64,000 bases of DNA from Peptococcaceae bacterium (lineage in GTDB: Bacteria; Bacillota; Desulfotomaculia; Desulfotomaculales; Desulfocucumaceae), in NCBI GenBank assembly GCA_023512435.1, contig JAILZP010000009.1, forward strand, positions 27,231 through 91,230. Reading direction: 5' to 3'. Positions 16,523 to 26,427 of this stretch are shown one piece after another. The position numbers and the translations under genes were made by a program. A model generated the notes under the pieces. The model worked only from the letters and a program-made list of their open reading frames with translations. It had not been told where the DNA came from and made no database searches. The stretch's first letter is position 1, and every line of letters begins with the position of its first letter.

Positions 16523-16765
16523 TATATTTAATGTTTATATTATTGGAATTTTCTTTCGTTATATTGTCCATTGTATCCAGTATAACATATATTCTTCGTT
16601 AATATTGTATACATGTGGCCGGATGCTTTCAGATCAGATTTAATTATCATATAATGGACATTGTAATGCCTGATGTTTAACGTGTTAAAGGATGACCGGA
16701 TTAAACCAGGATAACATAAATTAACCATAACTATTTTTATTAATATCATAACAGGGTGATGCGGA
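16523..16765 (+). promoter_or_regulatory. AT-rich upstream region of the carboxylase operon with repeated motifs
   Basis: Contains an inverted pair TGTCCATT (16565-16572)/AATGGACA (16653-16660) and a direct repeat TTCGTTA(A)TATTGT (around 16552 and 16595). The density of repeats suggests a regulator binding region, but I cannot match it to BirA or another known operator. Confidence 0.35.
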
Positions 16766-18646
16766 TTGCCAATCGGAATTACCGATACAACCATGAGAGA
16801 CGGTCACCAGAGCCTCTGGGCCACCAGGATGCGCACCGTGGACATGGCGGGTGCTGCCGAAATGATGGACGCCGTCGGGTTCCATTCCATGGAGGTGTGG
16901 GGCGGGGCCACCTTTGACGTGTGCCTGAGATTCCTGGGGGAAGATCCCTGGGAAAGACTCAGGGAGCTGAAAAGGCGGATTAAGCGGACACCGCTCCAGA
17001 TGCTCCTGCGGGGCCAGTCCCTGGTGGGCTACCAGCACTACCCCGATGACGTGGTGGAGGCCTTCGTGGCCAAGGCTGTGGAGAACGGGATCGATATAAT
17101 CAGGGTCTTTGACGCCCTGAACGACATCCGGAACCTGGAAACATCCATCAGGGCGGGGAAAAAGGCCGGCGCCCGCGTCCAGGCGGCGGTGGTCTACACC
17201 GTCAGCCCGGTGCACACCGAGGAACACTACCTGGAGACGGCTGCCGCCCTGGTCCGGATGGGGGCCGATTCAGTCTGCATCAAGGACATGGCTGGTCTCC
17301 TGGCCCCCTACACCGCCTATGAACTGGTGAAAATGTTCAAGGAAAAGCTGGGGGTGCCTGTTCAGCTGCACAGCCACTACATAGGAGGGCTGGCCTTGGG
17401 CACATACCTGAAGGGGGTGGAAGCCGGGGCGGACGTGGTGGACACTGCACTGGCGCCGCTGGCCTTCGGGGCGTCTCAGCCGCCCGCGGAAACCTTGGTC
17501 CGGGCCCTCAAAAACACCCCTTACGACACCGGCCTGGACCTCTCGGCCCTGTTCGAGGCCTCCCGCTACTTTGAGAAGCTTCGCCAGGATTACGGCCAGG
17601 AACGGGGCGTCACCAGGATAAACGACATGCGGGTTTTCGACCACCAGGTGCCGGGGGGGATGATCTCCAACCTGATCAGCCAGCTGGAGGAGCAGAAGGC
17701 CGTTGACAAACTCCCCCGGGTGCTGGAGGAGATACCCAGGGTGCGGGAGGAACTGGGCTACCCGCCGCTGGTCACTCCCACCAGCCAGATTGTTGGCACC
17801 CAGGCCGTGCTGAACGTCATTACCGGCGAAAGGTACAAGCTGGTTCCCGGGGAGGTCAGGGCTTACGTGCAGGGTCTATACGGAAGACCGCCGGCGCCCG
17901 TGGACGAAAAGGTAAAGGCGAAGATACTGGGGGGGCGCCCGGAATACGAATGCAGGCCGGCGGACCTGCTGACCCCCGGGATGGAAAAGGCAAGGGAGGA
18001 AGCCGGGGAACTGGCCCTGTCCGAGGAGGACCGCCTTAGTTATGCCCTGTTTCCGCTTGCCGCCAAAAAATTTTTTGAATACAGGGCGGGGCGGGCGGTG
18101 CCGGGCTACCCGCCGGATTCCGGCCGGAAGCCCGCCGTCAGGAAGGTAAAAAGTCCCATTACGGAGGAGGACCTGGAGATGAACCTGCAGGAAATAAAAG
18201 AACTTGTCCGGTTGATTAACCAGACCGACATTCACGAACTTGCCCTGGAAAACAACAATCTCAAGGTTGCCATCAGGAAGGGATCCGGCATGGCCGTTCA
18301 GGCGTCCGGGGTTGCGCTTGACCCGGCCGGGGAGGAGGGCGGCCAGGAAACCGGTTCCGGCAGAAAGAATCCGCACCGGGATTCTATCCAGGCCGGGGAA
18401 GGGGTTCACCCGGTCAAGTCCCCCATGGTAGGCACTTTCTACAGTGCGCCGGCCCCCGGTGCCCCCCCCTTTGTCAACGTGGGCGATATGGTGGTCAAGG
18501 GGCAGGTGCTGTGCATTGTGGAGGCTATGAAGCTGATGAATGAAATAGAGGCGGAGGTTTCCGGCCAGGTGCTGGAAATATTGGTGGAGAACGGGTCGCC
18601 GGTGGAGTACGGCCAGCCCATGTTTCTGATTAAAGCAAGCAACTGA
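16766..18646 (+). CDS. pycB: Pyruvate carboxylase subunit B / oxaloacetate decarboxylase alpha fused to AccB-type biotin carrier
   Basis: 626 aa from TTG. Residues 1-450 form the carboxyltransferase barrel: [16 protein letters not shown], metal-site lysine in [10 protein letters not shown], and [12 protein letters not shown]. Residues about 470-515 ([20 protein letters not shown]) look like the N-terminus of AccB. The biotinyl domain ends the protein with [10 protein letters not shown], whose lysine is biotinylated. With the AccC just downstream this makes a two-subunit carboxylase, most simply pyruvate plus bicarbonate to oxaloacetate. The gene stands where Clostridia usually carry accB between spoIIIAH and accC, so it probably replaced or captured that gene. 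Acceptor choice is inferred. Confidence 0.88.
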   Translation: MPIGITDTTMRDGHQSLWATRMRTVDMAGAAEMMDAVGFHSMEVWGGATFDVCLRFLGEDPWERLRELKRRIKRTPLQMLLRGQSLVGYQHYPDDVVEAFVAKAVENGIDIIRVFDALNDIRNLETSIRAGKKAGARVQAAVVYTVSPVHTEEHYLETAAALVRMGADSVCIKDMAGLLAPYTAYELVKMFKEKLGVPVQLHSHYIGGLALGTYLKGVEAGADVVDTALAPLAFGASQPPAETLVRALKNTPYDTGLDLSALFEASRYFEKLRQDYGQERGVTRINDMRVFDHQVPGGMISNLISQLEEQKAVDKLPRVLEEIPRVREELGYPPLVTPTSQIVGTQAVLNVITGERYKLVPGEVRAYVQGLYGRPPAPVDEKVKAKILGGRPEYECRPADLLTPGMEKAREEAGELALSEEDRLSYALFPLAAKKFFEYRAGRAVPGYPPDSGRKPAVRKVKSPITEEDLEMNLQEIKELVRLINQTDIHELALENNNLKVAIRKGSGMAVQASGVALDPAGEEGGQETGSGRKNPHRDSIQAGEGVHPVKSPMVGTFYSAPAPGAPPFVNVGDMVVKGQVLCIVEAMKLMNEIEAEVSGQVLEILVENGSPVEYGQPMFLIKASN

Positions 18647-18656
18647 AGGGGTGCTT

Positions 18657-20000
18657 ATGTTTAAGAAGATACTGGTGGCCAACAGGGGGGAGATTGCCCT
18701 GCGCATCATCAGGGCCTGCAGGGAAATGGGGATACTCAGCGTTGCGGTATATTCCGATGCCGACAGGGATTCGCTGCCGGTCAGGGCGGCCGACCAGGCC
18801 GTGTGCATCGGGCCGGCCCCCCCGGCGGGCAGCTACCTGAACATCCGGAACATAGTCAGTGCCGCCTTGATATCCGGGGCTGACGCCGTTCACCCCGGAT
18901 ACGGTTTTCTGGCCGAGAATCCCGAATTTGCCAGGTTGGTGGAGGAACAGGGCATGGTTTTCATCGGGCCGGCCCCGGAGGCCATTGAGAGGATGGGAGA
19001 CAAGGCCGCGGCCAGGGAAACCGTGACGGGGGCCGGTGTTCCGGTGGTGCCGGGATCTCCGGGGGCGGTGGAGGATGAGGAGGCCGCCCTGAAAACCGCC
19101 GCCGAAATAGGCTACCCGGTAATGATCAAGGCCTCGGCGGGGGGAGGGGGCCGGGGAATGAGGGTCGCCCGGAGCCCGGAGGAACTGGTGCGGGCCCTCC
19201 GGACCGCCCGCACCGAGTCAAGGGCGGCCTTCGGCAGCGCCGAGGTGTACCTGGAGAGGTGCGTGGAAAATCCCAGGCACATAGAGTTTCAGATCCTGGC
19301 CGACAGGTACGGCAATATCGTTCACCTGGGGGAGAGAGACTGTTCCATCCAGAGGCGCAACCAGAAGGTGATCGAGGAGGCCCCGTCCACCGCCCTTGAC
19401 GATTCCCTGCGCCGGGAGATGGGCCTGGCGGCCGTCCGGGCAGCCCGGTCGGTGGGCTATTTCAGTGCCGGAACGGTTGAGTTCCTGCTGGACCGGGGCG
19501 GCAATTATTATTTCATCGAGATGAACACCAGGATCCAGGTGGAACACCCGGTCACCGAAATGGTCACCGGAATCGACCTGGTCAAGGAACAGATCAGGAT
19601 AGCGGCCGGAAAAAGGCTGTGCCTGACCCAGGAAGAAGTGGTGATCCGGGGCTGGTCCATCGAGTGCCGCATTAACGCCGAGGACCCGGCCAGGAATTTC
19701 ACCCCCTGCCCGGGCAGGATCACCGTCTACGCACCGCCGGGAGGACCTGGGGTGAGGGTTGACAGCGCGGCCTTCCAGGGGTGGGACGTGCCCCGCTATT
19801 ACGATTCCATGCTGGGCAAGCTGATCACCTGGGGGCAGGACCGCAACGAGGCCGTGGCCAGGATGGCCAGGGCGCTGGACGAGTTCGTCATCGGAGGGGT
19901 GACCACCACCATACCCTTTCACCGGGAGGTATTAAACAACCGGTTTTTCCTGCGGGGCGAGGTGGATACCGGGTTCATCGAAAAACACTTGCAGAAATGA
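18657..20000 (+). CDS. accC: Biotin carboxylase
   Basis: 447 aa from ATG 18657 (GAAGGGG upstream; GTG 18651 is too close). Complete ATP-grasp enzyme: N-terminal [13 protein letters not shown], the Gly-rich loop [41 protein letters not shown] and the C-terminal [10 protein letters not shown]. It carboxylates biotin on the carrier domain encoded 10 nt upstream, using ATP and bicarbonate. Family length matches. Confidence 0.95.
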   Translation: MFKKILVANRGEIALRIIRACREMGILSVAVYSDADRDSLPVRAADQAVCIGPAPPAGSYLNIRNIVSAALISGADAVHPGYGFLAENPEFARLVEEQGMVFIGPAPEAIERMGDKAAARETVTGAGVPVVPGSPGAVEDEEAALKTAAEIGYPVMIKASAGGGGRGMRVARSPEELVRALRTARTESRAAFGSAEVYLERCVENPRHIEFQILADRYGNIVHLGERDCSIQRRNQKVIEEAPSTALDDSLRREMGLAAVRAARSVGYFSAGTVEFLLDRGGNYYFIEMNTRIQVEHPVTEMVTGIDLVKEQIRIAAGKRLCLTQEEVVIRGWSIECRINAEDPARNFTPCPGRITVYAPPGGPGVRVDSAAFQGWDVPRYYDSMLGKLITWGQDRNEAVARMARALDEFVIGGVTTTIPFHREVLNNRFFLRGEVDTGFIEKHLQK

Positions 20001-20046
20001 AAACCGGAAGCCAGACCCTCATGCCGCAAAAATGAGGCACCACGAA

Positions 20047-20088
20047 CAATGAAAATTCGGGGCCCCAATCCCCAATCCCCAATCTTCA
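20047..20088. repeat. Degenerate heptamer repeat (CCCCAAT units)
   Basis: About three tandem copies of CCCCAAT between converging accC and panE. Member of the dispersed repeat family described in the findings. Confidence 0.6.
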
Positions 20089-20092
20089 ACCC

Positions 20093-21010
20093 CTATTTCC
20101 TGTTCTTCTCCTCCAGGGCCTTCACCAGCAGGGTGACGAACCGGTTGCACGGGGCGGGAACGCCGGCTTTCAGGCCCTCCCTTACCACGGCCCCGTTGAT
20201 ATAGTCAATCTCGGTGGGCCGCCCGCGGTCCATGTCCTGCAGCATGGAGGAACGGTTGGCCCCGGTGGCCGCGGCCACGCTTTTCACCTTTTCAAAGACT
20301 TCTGTGTAGGGCAGGTCCACGCCCAGGGCCCGGGCCACCGCCTCCCCCTCTTCCAAAAGCATTTTCATCAGCTTCAGCGTGTTTTCCATTTCCACCAGCC
20401 TGCCGTTGGTCACCCCGCAGATGGCGGTCAGGGCGTTGATACCCACGTTCACCAGCAGCTTTCCCCACAGCAGCCCGGCTATGTTTCCGGTGACCCTGGT
20501 TTCCAGGCCGCACCGGGTGAACTCGGAGGCTATTTCTTCCATCCGGTCGGTTTTACCGCTGATCAGGCCGATGACGGTTTCACCGGCACCGGCGTGCCTT
20601 ACCCTCCCGGGGCCCAGCACCGTGGCCCCGTGGGAGGTGGTCCCGGCAAGCACAGCCACACCGCCGGCCATCCCGGCAATCACCTCGGCGTTGCCCAGAC
20701 CGTTCTGCAGGGTGAGCACCAGGGTTTCCTTTCCAAACAGGTTCAGGGCGTTTTCAATGGACCTGGCGGTGTGGTAGGACTTAACGAAGATGATGACCAG
20801 GTCCTGGGGCCCCAGGGAGCCGGGGTTGGTGACAGCCGGCACCCGGAAGGTCCTGGGCCCGTCCTGCTCTTCTATTGTTAGGCCGCCTTTATTGACGGCC
20901 TCCACGTGTTCCGCCCAGACGTCCACCAGGGTAACCTGGTGGCCTCCGGATCCGAGATAGGCCCCGAAGAGGGAACCCATGGCACCGGACCCGATAACAG
21001 CTATTTTCAC
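20093..21010 (-). CDS. panE: 2-dehydropantoate 2-reductase (ketopantoate reductase)
   Basis: 305 aa. NADPH-binding GSGAMGSLFGAYL at the N-terminus, LQNGLGNAE, and the catalytic region WGKLLVNVGINALTAI with its lysine. It reduces ketopantoate to pantoate in CoA synthesis. AGGGCCGC-type site before the ATG. It stands alone rather than with panB/panC, so a paralogous oxidoreductase role is possible, but the motifs are all present. Confidence 0.88.
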   Translation of the reverse strand: MKIAVIGSGAMGSLFGAYLGSGGHQVTLVDVWAEHVEAVNKGGLTIEEQDGPRTFRVPAVTNPGSLGPQDLVIIFVKSYHTARSIENALNLFGKETLVLTLQNGLGNAEVIAGMAGGVAVLAGTTSHGATVLGPGRVRHAGAGETVIGLISGKTDRMEEIASEFTRCGLETRVTGNIAGLLWGKLLVNVGINALTAICGVTNGRLVEMENTLKLMKMLLEEGEAVARALGVDLPYTEVFEKVKSVAAATGANRSSMLQDMDRGRPTEIDYINGAVVREGLKAGVPAPCNRFVTLLVKALEEKNRK

Positions 21011-21151
21011 TTGAAGCGGCCCTCCTTAATCCCTATGTTTTGGAAAATTAAACATAAATTCCGCATCAATTGTATCATTTCCGACCGGAATTTGAAAATC
21101 CTCTGTCCGGGCTTAGCGGGACAAAACATTTTCTCGCCGGGAGCGGCCCGG

Positions 21152-22693
21152 TCATAATTTGCCGACGAACCTGTACAAAGGTTTCAGCCGCTTATACAGG
21201 GGTTTGTAAACCGAGGCGTACAATTTCTCATAAACCTCTGCGTGTTCCGGATCCGGGGAGGTTACGTCCCTTGTTCTGACCATGGCCCGGGCTGCCGCCC
21301 GGAAATCGGGAAATAATTTCAACCCCACGGCCGCCGCCATGGCCGCCCCCAGGGCCGAGGTTTCCCAGGTGTGGGGCCTTATGGCCGGCAGGTTAAAGAC
21401 GGCGGCGATAATCCGGATCATTTCCCGGCTGCGGGAACCGCCGCCGGAAACCCGCAGCTCGCTGATCTTCCGGCCGGTCCGCCTTTCTATCCTTTCCCCG
21501 CCTTCCCGCAAAGCAAAGGCCAGTCCTTCCAGCAGGGCGCGGTATAGATGTCCCCGGGTGTGAACGTCCCGGAAGCCTATAATCGCCCCCCTGGCTTCCG
21601 GGCCGGGAATTTTCAGTCCCGGGGACCAGTGGGGCTGCAGGACCAGGCCCTCCGAACCCGGCGGAATGCCTGAAATCACCCGGTCGAAAACTTCTTCCGG
21701 GTCAAGGTTGTTTTCCCCGGCGGCCAACCTTTCCGGCAGGCCGAATTCCCTGATAAACCAGGAGACCAGCCAGAATCCCCTGTAAATTTGTATTTCCAGG
21801 TTGTAGCCGCCCGGTATGGCGCCGGGGTAGGGCGGGATGAGCGGCATGGGCTCGATGTAGCGGCGGGAGGTGACGTTAATGGTGGCGGTGGTGCCGCAGC
21901 TGATGCTGCCCTGGTCCAGGTCGAGGCATCCCGATCCAAGAACCTCGCAAGCCTTGTCCGCGGCGGCGGCAATGAGCGGCAGGCCGGCCGGGATGCCGGA
22001 TACAGAGGAAGCCTCCCGGCTGATCCGGCCCAGCGTCTGGCCGGGCATGACCAGTTCCGGAAGCATCCGGCGTTCAATGTTCAGGGCCTGCCACTTCCAG
22101 TCCGACGGTTTTGCCCAGTTCTGGCCCCGGTAGTCGAAGGGCACGTAGCCCACCTGGCAGCCGGCAGAATCGGAAAAATTGCCGGTCAGCCTGTAGGTCA
22201 GGTAACCGGAAAGAAACAGGTACTTATGGGTCCGCTCCCAGATTTGCGGCTGGCATGCCCTGATCCAGTTGGCCTCGGCCTGGGACTGCAGATAGCGGAG
22301 GGTTTCTCCCAATCCCGGCAATTTGAAGATCAGCCGCCAATGCCCGGCCAGGGGAGGCACGCTGCCGGTCATGCGCTGGTCGGGCCAGAGTATGGCCGGC
22401 CTCAGGGGCCGGCCGCCGGCATCCACGTTTACCACCGTGCCGCGCTGGCCGGTCAGGGTCGCGGCCAGCACAGAGTTTTTGAGGCCGGGGTTGTCCCGCC
22501 AAAGCCCGGCCGTGGCGGCGCATAACTTATTCCAGTATATTTCCGGGTCCTGCTCGGCCCAGCCCGGTTCCGGCGACTCCCATGGCGGCAGGGCCTCTTT
22601 TCGCAGGGCCACGGGATTGCCCTCCAGGTCGAAAAGTATGGCCCTGACACTTTGCGTCCCGGCGTCTATGGACAGGATCAGTTCGCCCGCCAT
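21152..22693 (-). CDS. FGGY-family carbohydrate kinase (glycerol/xylulose kinase-like)
   Basis: 513 aa from ATG 22693, which shares one base with the glpD stop (TGATG), so the two are translationally coupled. N-terminal phosphate loop SIDAGTQSVRAILFD, ATLTGQRGTV, the FGGY C-terminal ATPase motif LRVSGGGSRSREM and TSALGAAMAAAVGL. It phosphorylates a polyol or ketose with ATP. Next to a G3P dehydrogenase, glycerol or dihydroxyacetone is the natural guess, yet it diverges from standard GlpK and the substrate is open. Confidence 0.8.
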   Translation of the reverse strand: MAGELILSIDAGTQSVRAILFDLEGNPVALRKEALPPWESPEPGWAEQDPEIYWNKLCAATAGLWRDNPGLKNSVLAATLTGQRGTVVNVDAGGRPLRPAILWPDQRMTGSVPPLAGHWRLIFKLPGLGETLRYLQSQAEANWIRACQPQIWERTHKYLFLSGYLTYRLTGNFSDSAGCQVGYVPFDYRGQNWAKPSDWKWQALNIERRMLPELVMPGQTLGRISREASSVSGIPAGLPLIAAAADKACEVLGSGCLDLDQGSISCGTTATINVTSRRYIEPMPLIPPYPGAIPGGYNLEIQIYRGFWLVSWFIREFGLPERLAAGENNLDPEEVFDRVISGIPPGSEGLVLQPHWSPGLKIPGPEARGAIIGFRDVHTRGHLYRALLEGLAFALREGGERIERRTGRKISELRVSGGGSRSREMIRIIAAVFNLPAIRPHTWETSALGAAMAAAVGLKLFPDFRAAARAMVRTRDVTSPDPEHAEVYEKLYASVYKPLYKRLKPLYRFVGKL

Positions 22694-24285
22694 CAGCGGC
22701 CTTCCCCCTTCCCTCCGGGATAGTACGACTTGCGCCAGACGGCAAGGTACCTGGCGCATTCCTCCCCCCACCTGTAATCGTCCCAGCCCATGGCCGGGCA
22801 GACAATGGCTTTTATCCGGTCCAGGTGGGCGGATCCGCCGTCAGGCAGAACCAGCCCCAGGCGCAGGCGCCGCAGCAGCAGGTCGTCAAGGTGGACCGCC
22901 ATCTCATGCCTGGCGGCGTGCTTCAATTCCGCCCAGAGATAGACGCTGCCGGGGATATCCGTCATCTCTCCGGAAGCGGCCTCTTCCAGCAGCAGACTGA
23001 CCCTGCGGCCGTAACGGCCGGCCAGCCTCGTCCAGGAATTTGCACCGCCCGGCGGCGGTGAGAAATCTTCCCCGTGGTAAATTCTTTTATTTCCCAGGGC
23101 GGCCCGGTCAAGCCCCGGCATGTCTCCCGCCGCCGCCAGAGCCTGCACGGCCAGCAGCCGGAAGGTGGTCAGCTTGCCCCCGGTCACCGTCAGCAGCCCG
23201 CCCTCGTTAAGGATCAGCATGTCTCTGGATTCCCTGGAGGGATCCTTTTTGCCGCTGCCCACAACCGGCCGGACCCCGGTAAAGGCGGCCGTGATATCCT
23301 CTTTCCGCAGGTCCGGGCCAGGGAAGACCTTTCGCAGGGCGGACAGAAGGTAATCAATTTCCTCCGGCCAGATGGAGGGGTCGGTATGCAGTTCTTCGCC
23401 GCCGTCCAGGTCGGTGGTTCCCGCCACCGTCACCCCTTCCCAGGGGAGCGCGTAAAGAGGCCTCCTGTCCCCGGGGTGCAGAAAACTAACGGCCCGGTTC
23501 AGGGGCAGACGGTGGCGGGGGAAGACCAGGTGGCTGCCGCGAAGCGGCCTGATCAGCGGAGGGCGGCCCAGACGGCCGCGCAGTTGATCCGCCCAGGCCC
23601 CGGTGGCGTTGAACACCGCCTTGGCCCGGACCTCCGCCGTATCACCCGTTAACCTGTCCCGGATCACCGCCCCGCTGACCCGGCCCGCCCGGTCAAAAAG
23701 CAGGTCCGTAACGGGAGCGTGGTTAAGGGCCAGTCCGCCGCCGTCAACGGCCTCAAAAATCAGGCGCAGCACCAGCCGGGCGTCATCGGTGGACGCGTCC
23801 TGGTAAGCGAAGCCGCCCTGGAGGCCGGGGCCTGCAACGGCCGGGACAAGCGCCTCAAGATCTTCCACGCTTAGAGAGCGGCGGGTTTTTCGCCCGGCCA
23901 GCAGGTCGTATGCCGCCAGGCCGATCCGGTACATGGCCCGCAGCCCGCCCTGTCCGGCGTAAACGGGCAGCAAAAATTCCAGGGGTTCAACCAGCCCCGG
24001 CGCTTCCCGCAGCAGGCGCTCCCTTTCCTTGACCGAATGGCGGGTGACGTTGATCTGCCCCTGCTTTAAGTAGCGCAGCCCGCCGTGCACCAGTTTGCCG
24101 GAACGGCTGGAGGTGCCCCAGGCGAAGTCGTTGCAGTCCACCAGCAGGGCTTTTAAGCCCGTTTCCACAGCCAGCTTGAAGATGCCTGCCCCGGTTATTC
24201 CCCCGCCGATGACCAGAACGTCCCAGGGGCCGGATATTTTTTCCCAGGCGGCCCGGCGAAAGTCCAGCGCAGGCACAGGCTTCAC
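22693..24285 (-). CDS. glpD: FAD-dependent glycerol-3-phosphate dehydrogenase
   Basis: 530 aa from GTG 24285. FAD-binding VLVIGGGITGAGIF (about 24-37), TSSRSGKLVHGGLRYLKQG with conserved substrate-binding residues, DARLVLRLIFEA, ATGAWAD, and TGVRPVVG. C-terminal DAO_C helical domain present. It oxidises glycerol 3-phosphate to dihydroxyacetone phosphate at the membrane and passes electrons to quinones. Middle gene of the AGPS-like/glpD/FGGY operon. Confidence 0.9.
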   Translation of the reverse strand: MKPVPALDFRRAAWEKISGPWDVLVIGGGITGAGIFKLAVETGLKALLVDCNDFAWGTSSRSGKLVHGGLRYLKQGQINVTRHSVKERERLLREAPGLVEPLEFLLPVYAGQGGLRAMYRIGLAAYDLLAGRKTRRSLSVEDLEALVPAVAGPGLQGGFAYQDASTDDARLVLRLIFEAVDGGGLALNHAPVTDLLFDRAGRVSGAVIRDRLTGDTAEVRAKAVFNATGAWADQLRGRLGRPPLIRPLRGSHLVFPRHRLPLNRAVSFLHPGDRRPLYALPWEGVTVAGTTDLDGGEELHTDPSIWPEEIDYLLSALRKVFPGPDLRKEDITAAFTGVRPVVGSGKKDPSRESRDMLILNEGGLLTVTGGKLTTFRLLAVQALAAAGDMPGLDRAALGNKRIYHGEDFSPPPGGANSWTRLAGRYGRRVSLLLEEAASGEMTDIPGSVYLWAELKHAARHEMAVHLDDLLLRRLRLGLVLPDGGSAHLDRIKAIVCPAMGWDDYRWGEECARYLAVWRKSYYPGGKGEGR

Positions 24286-24353
24286 CCCCCGCCCTCTTTC
24301 CGGGGGACATTCCCCGGTTTTTTTGAAAATACCCGGAGGCGGAATATAGCCTC

Positions 24354-25940
24354 CTAGTACAGCTTTCCTTCGTTCATCACCCCGGCGGGGTCCAGAACCA
24401 GGCCGGCCCCCCGCAGCAGGTCCATTCCCAGCGGGCCTTTTTCCGCCGGAAGGTATTCCTTGTGGTCGACGCCCACCCCGTGCTGGTGGCTGATGGTCCC
24501 CCCGTGGGCCAGGATGGTTTCACTGGCGGTTTTTTTAAGGCTGCGCCAGCGGGCCAGGGTTTCCTCCGGACTGTCCGCCAGCCGGAAGACAAAGGTGGTG
24601 TAAATGCTGCAGCCGTCTTTGTACACATGGGAAAGGTGGCTGAAGACGTGCACTTTTTCCCCCGCCTGCCGCAGGCCTAGGCCGAGGTTGCGGGTCAGAT
24701 CGGCCTCCAGGTTTTCCACCCTGGACCAGGGCACTGCCGTTTCCAGGGTGTCCACCGCGTAGCCGGCCTCCCACAGGGTGTTTCTCAGGTAAGGGGTCTT
24801 AAAACGGTTTTTATGCCACTCCCGGCCAAAGGCCCGGCCTACCGCCACCCCTCCGTGCCTGCGGACAATCCTGCCCAGTTCACTGCCGGCGAAGGCCACT
24901 TCGCTCCTGGACCCCGCCGCGCCGTATATCATCAGGCATTTCTGCCGCTTTATTCCCCGCAGGCTGAGATATTTATCCAGCCAGCCGATCAGTTTTTGCT
25001 TCCCGGACATGGCCAGGGTGGTGGCCGTTTCCACGGCCGTGCTGAGCCGCAGCATAACCAGGGGAAGGCGGCGGCGGGCCAGTTCCCGGACAGCGCCGAT
25101 CCCGGAAGTGAAGTCCGGGAAAAAGATGGCGGAAAACTCCTCTGCTTCGGGCAGCAGGCGCACCCGGACGGCAACCTCGGTCAGGATGCCGAACCTGCCT
25201 TCCGAACCCAGGACCAGTTCCCGGAGATCCGGGCCGGCCGCGCTGGCCGGAAATGCCGGCAGTTTCAGGCTTCCCCGGGGTGTTTCCAGCCGGCCCCCGG
25301 CAAAAAGCTGTTCAATGCGCCCGTATCCAAGCGACTGCTGGCCGCTGGACCGGCTGGCCACCCAGCCGCCTAGGGTGGAGTATTCAAAGGACTGGGGATA
25401 GTGCCCCAGGGTGTATCCATGCTCCCGGAGACGGGCCTCGAGGTCCGGCCCCCGCACGCCGGCCTGGAAGGTGGCCAGATGGCTTTCCGGGTCCAGGTCC
25501 AGCAAACGGTTCATCCTTCCCATGTCCACCGTCAGGGAGGGCCGGACGCCCGTTGCGTTGATGTGTCCCACCACGCTGGTGCCGCCGCCGTACGGGATCA
25601 CGACAATGTTGTTGCGCACGGCAAAATCGACCAGTTCCCTGACCTCGGCGCTGCTTTGAGGAAAGGCCACTCCGTCGGGAAAAGAACCGATCCGGCCTGA
25701 ACGCAGGGCAACCCAGTCGGGCAGGCTTTGCCCCCGGGCGTGCCGCAGCCTTGCCTCCGGGTCGTCGGTGATCAGGGGGTGACCGGGCAGCCGGCCGGGC
25801 GGCACTGCGGCCAGTATTTCTTCCAGGCCGGCGTCCCTGGGCGGACTGCCGGGTCCCGCGTGATCCGATAAAAATTTTTTCATGTGTTCATTTAAAGGAA
25901 ATTCTTTTGACTGGTCCCCCCATCCGTTCCAGCGACGCAT
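24354..25940 (-). CDS. FAD-linked oxidase resembling alkyl-dihydroxyacetone-phosphate synthase
   Basis: 528 aa from ATG 25940 (GTG 25949 also in frame). FAD_binding_4 domain: IPYGGGTSVVGH, DMGRMNRLLDLD, GHYPQSFEYSTLGGWVA, GSEGRFGILTEV. The C-terminal FAD-linked oxidase part has SHQHGVGVDHKEYL, equivalent to the HHGVG signature of AGPS. AGPS swaps the acyl group of acyl-DHAP for a fatty alcohol, the first ether-lipid step. The neighbours GlpD (makes DHAP) and an FGGY kinase fit triose-phosphate-linked lipid or glycerol metabolism, a context also seen in actinobacteria. A lactate-type oxidoreductase is the alternative. Confidence 0.72.
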   Translation of the reverse strand: MRRWNGWGDQSKEFPLNEHMKKFLSDHAGPGSPPRDAGLEEILAAVPPGRLPGHPLITDDPEARLRHARGQSLPDWVALRSGRIGSFPDGVAFPQSSAEVRELVDFAVRNNIVVIPYGGGTSVVGHINATGVRPSLTVDMGRMNRLLDLDPESHLATFQAGVRGPDLEARLREHGYTLGHYPQSFEYSTLGGWVASRSSGQQSLGYGRIEQLFAGGRLETPRGSLKLPAFPASAAGPDLRELVLGSEGRFGILTEVAVRVRLLPEAEEFSAIFFPDFTSGIGAVRELARRRLPLVMLRLSTAVETATTLAMSGKQKLIGWLDKYLSLRGIKRQKCLMIYGAAGSRSEVAFAGSELGRIVRRHGGVAVGRAFGREWHKNRFKTPYLRNTLWEAGYAVDTLETAVPWSRVENLEADLTRNLGLGLRQAGEKVHVFSHLSHVYKDGCSIYTTFVFRLADSPEETLARWRSLKKTASETILAHGGTISHQHGVGVDHKEYLPAEKGPLGMDLLRGAGLVLDPAGVMNEGKLY

Positions 25941-25949
25941 ATGCCACAC

Positions 25950-26073
25950 CCCCAGCCTTTATCTTCCGGGCCGCGCACTTTCCGCCGGATTGACCGCCGC
26001 CGCTTTTTATGTAAAATATATTAATTTAACCGGATAGTCAATATATAACCAGATAACGGCGGTGAGGGGGGGA
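25950..26073. other. Divergent intergenic region
   Basis: AT-rich centre between the AGPS-like gene and the small ORF at 26074; presumably holds divergent promoters. I see no other element. Confidence 0.3.
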
Positions 26074-26214
26074 TTGACCATTTCCAAGTGGCCTTACCGC
26101 AAAGCGGCGCTGTGCGGGATTTGCGATTCCGGGATGGAACCGCCGGCCCGGATTTGTCCCAAGAAGATAGAAATTCAGGCCATGGCGCTGGATCAGGGTG
26201 GAAAGCGGGTATAA
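26074..26214 (+). CDS. Small CxxC protein, 46 aa, unknown
   Basis: TTG start with GGTGAGGGGGG 3-13 nt upstream, stop TAA 26212-26214. Composition is protein-like: KWPYRKAALCGICDSG, then a third cysteine in ARICPKK, and a basic end. CxxC plus a further cysteine suggests a metal-binding knuckle. It lies about 210 bp before the TRAP transporter genes. I do not recognise it. Confidence 0.45.
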   Translation: MTISKWPYRKAALCGICDSGMEPPARICPKKIEIQAMALDQGGKRV

Positions 26215-26427
26215 AAGACATAACAAGATTTTGAGAACATTATGAACAAAATTGGCATTTCAGGAGGAATGATCGTGTAATTCTAGAATAACAAGTTTTA
26301 TGGCAAATAAGTTGAACTCGTACATCTCAGCAAAAAACGAAAACCTGTTACAAATCTGAAAAATGGAGGTGGGTGATGATCTGAATATTTCTTAATATAT
26401 AGACTATTAAAAATAAAAGGAGGTTTC

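Noticed and set aside
24295..24330. CCGGGGGA/TCCCCGG hairpin with T run between glpD and the AGPS-like gene
   Set aside because: It has a T tail only on the plus strand, while both genes read from the minus strand; too weak a case for a terminator of this operon.
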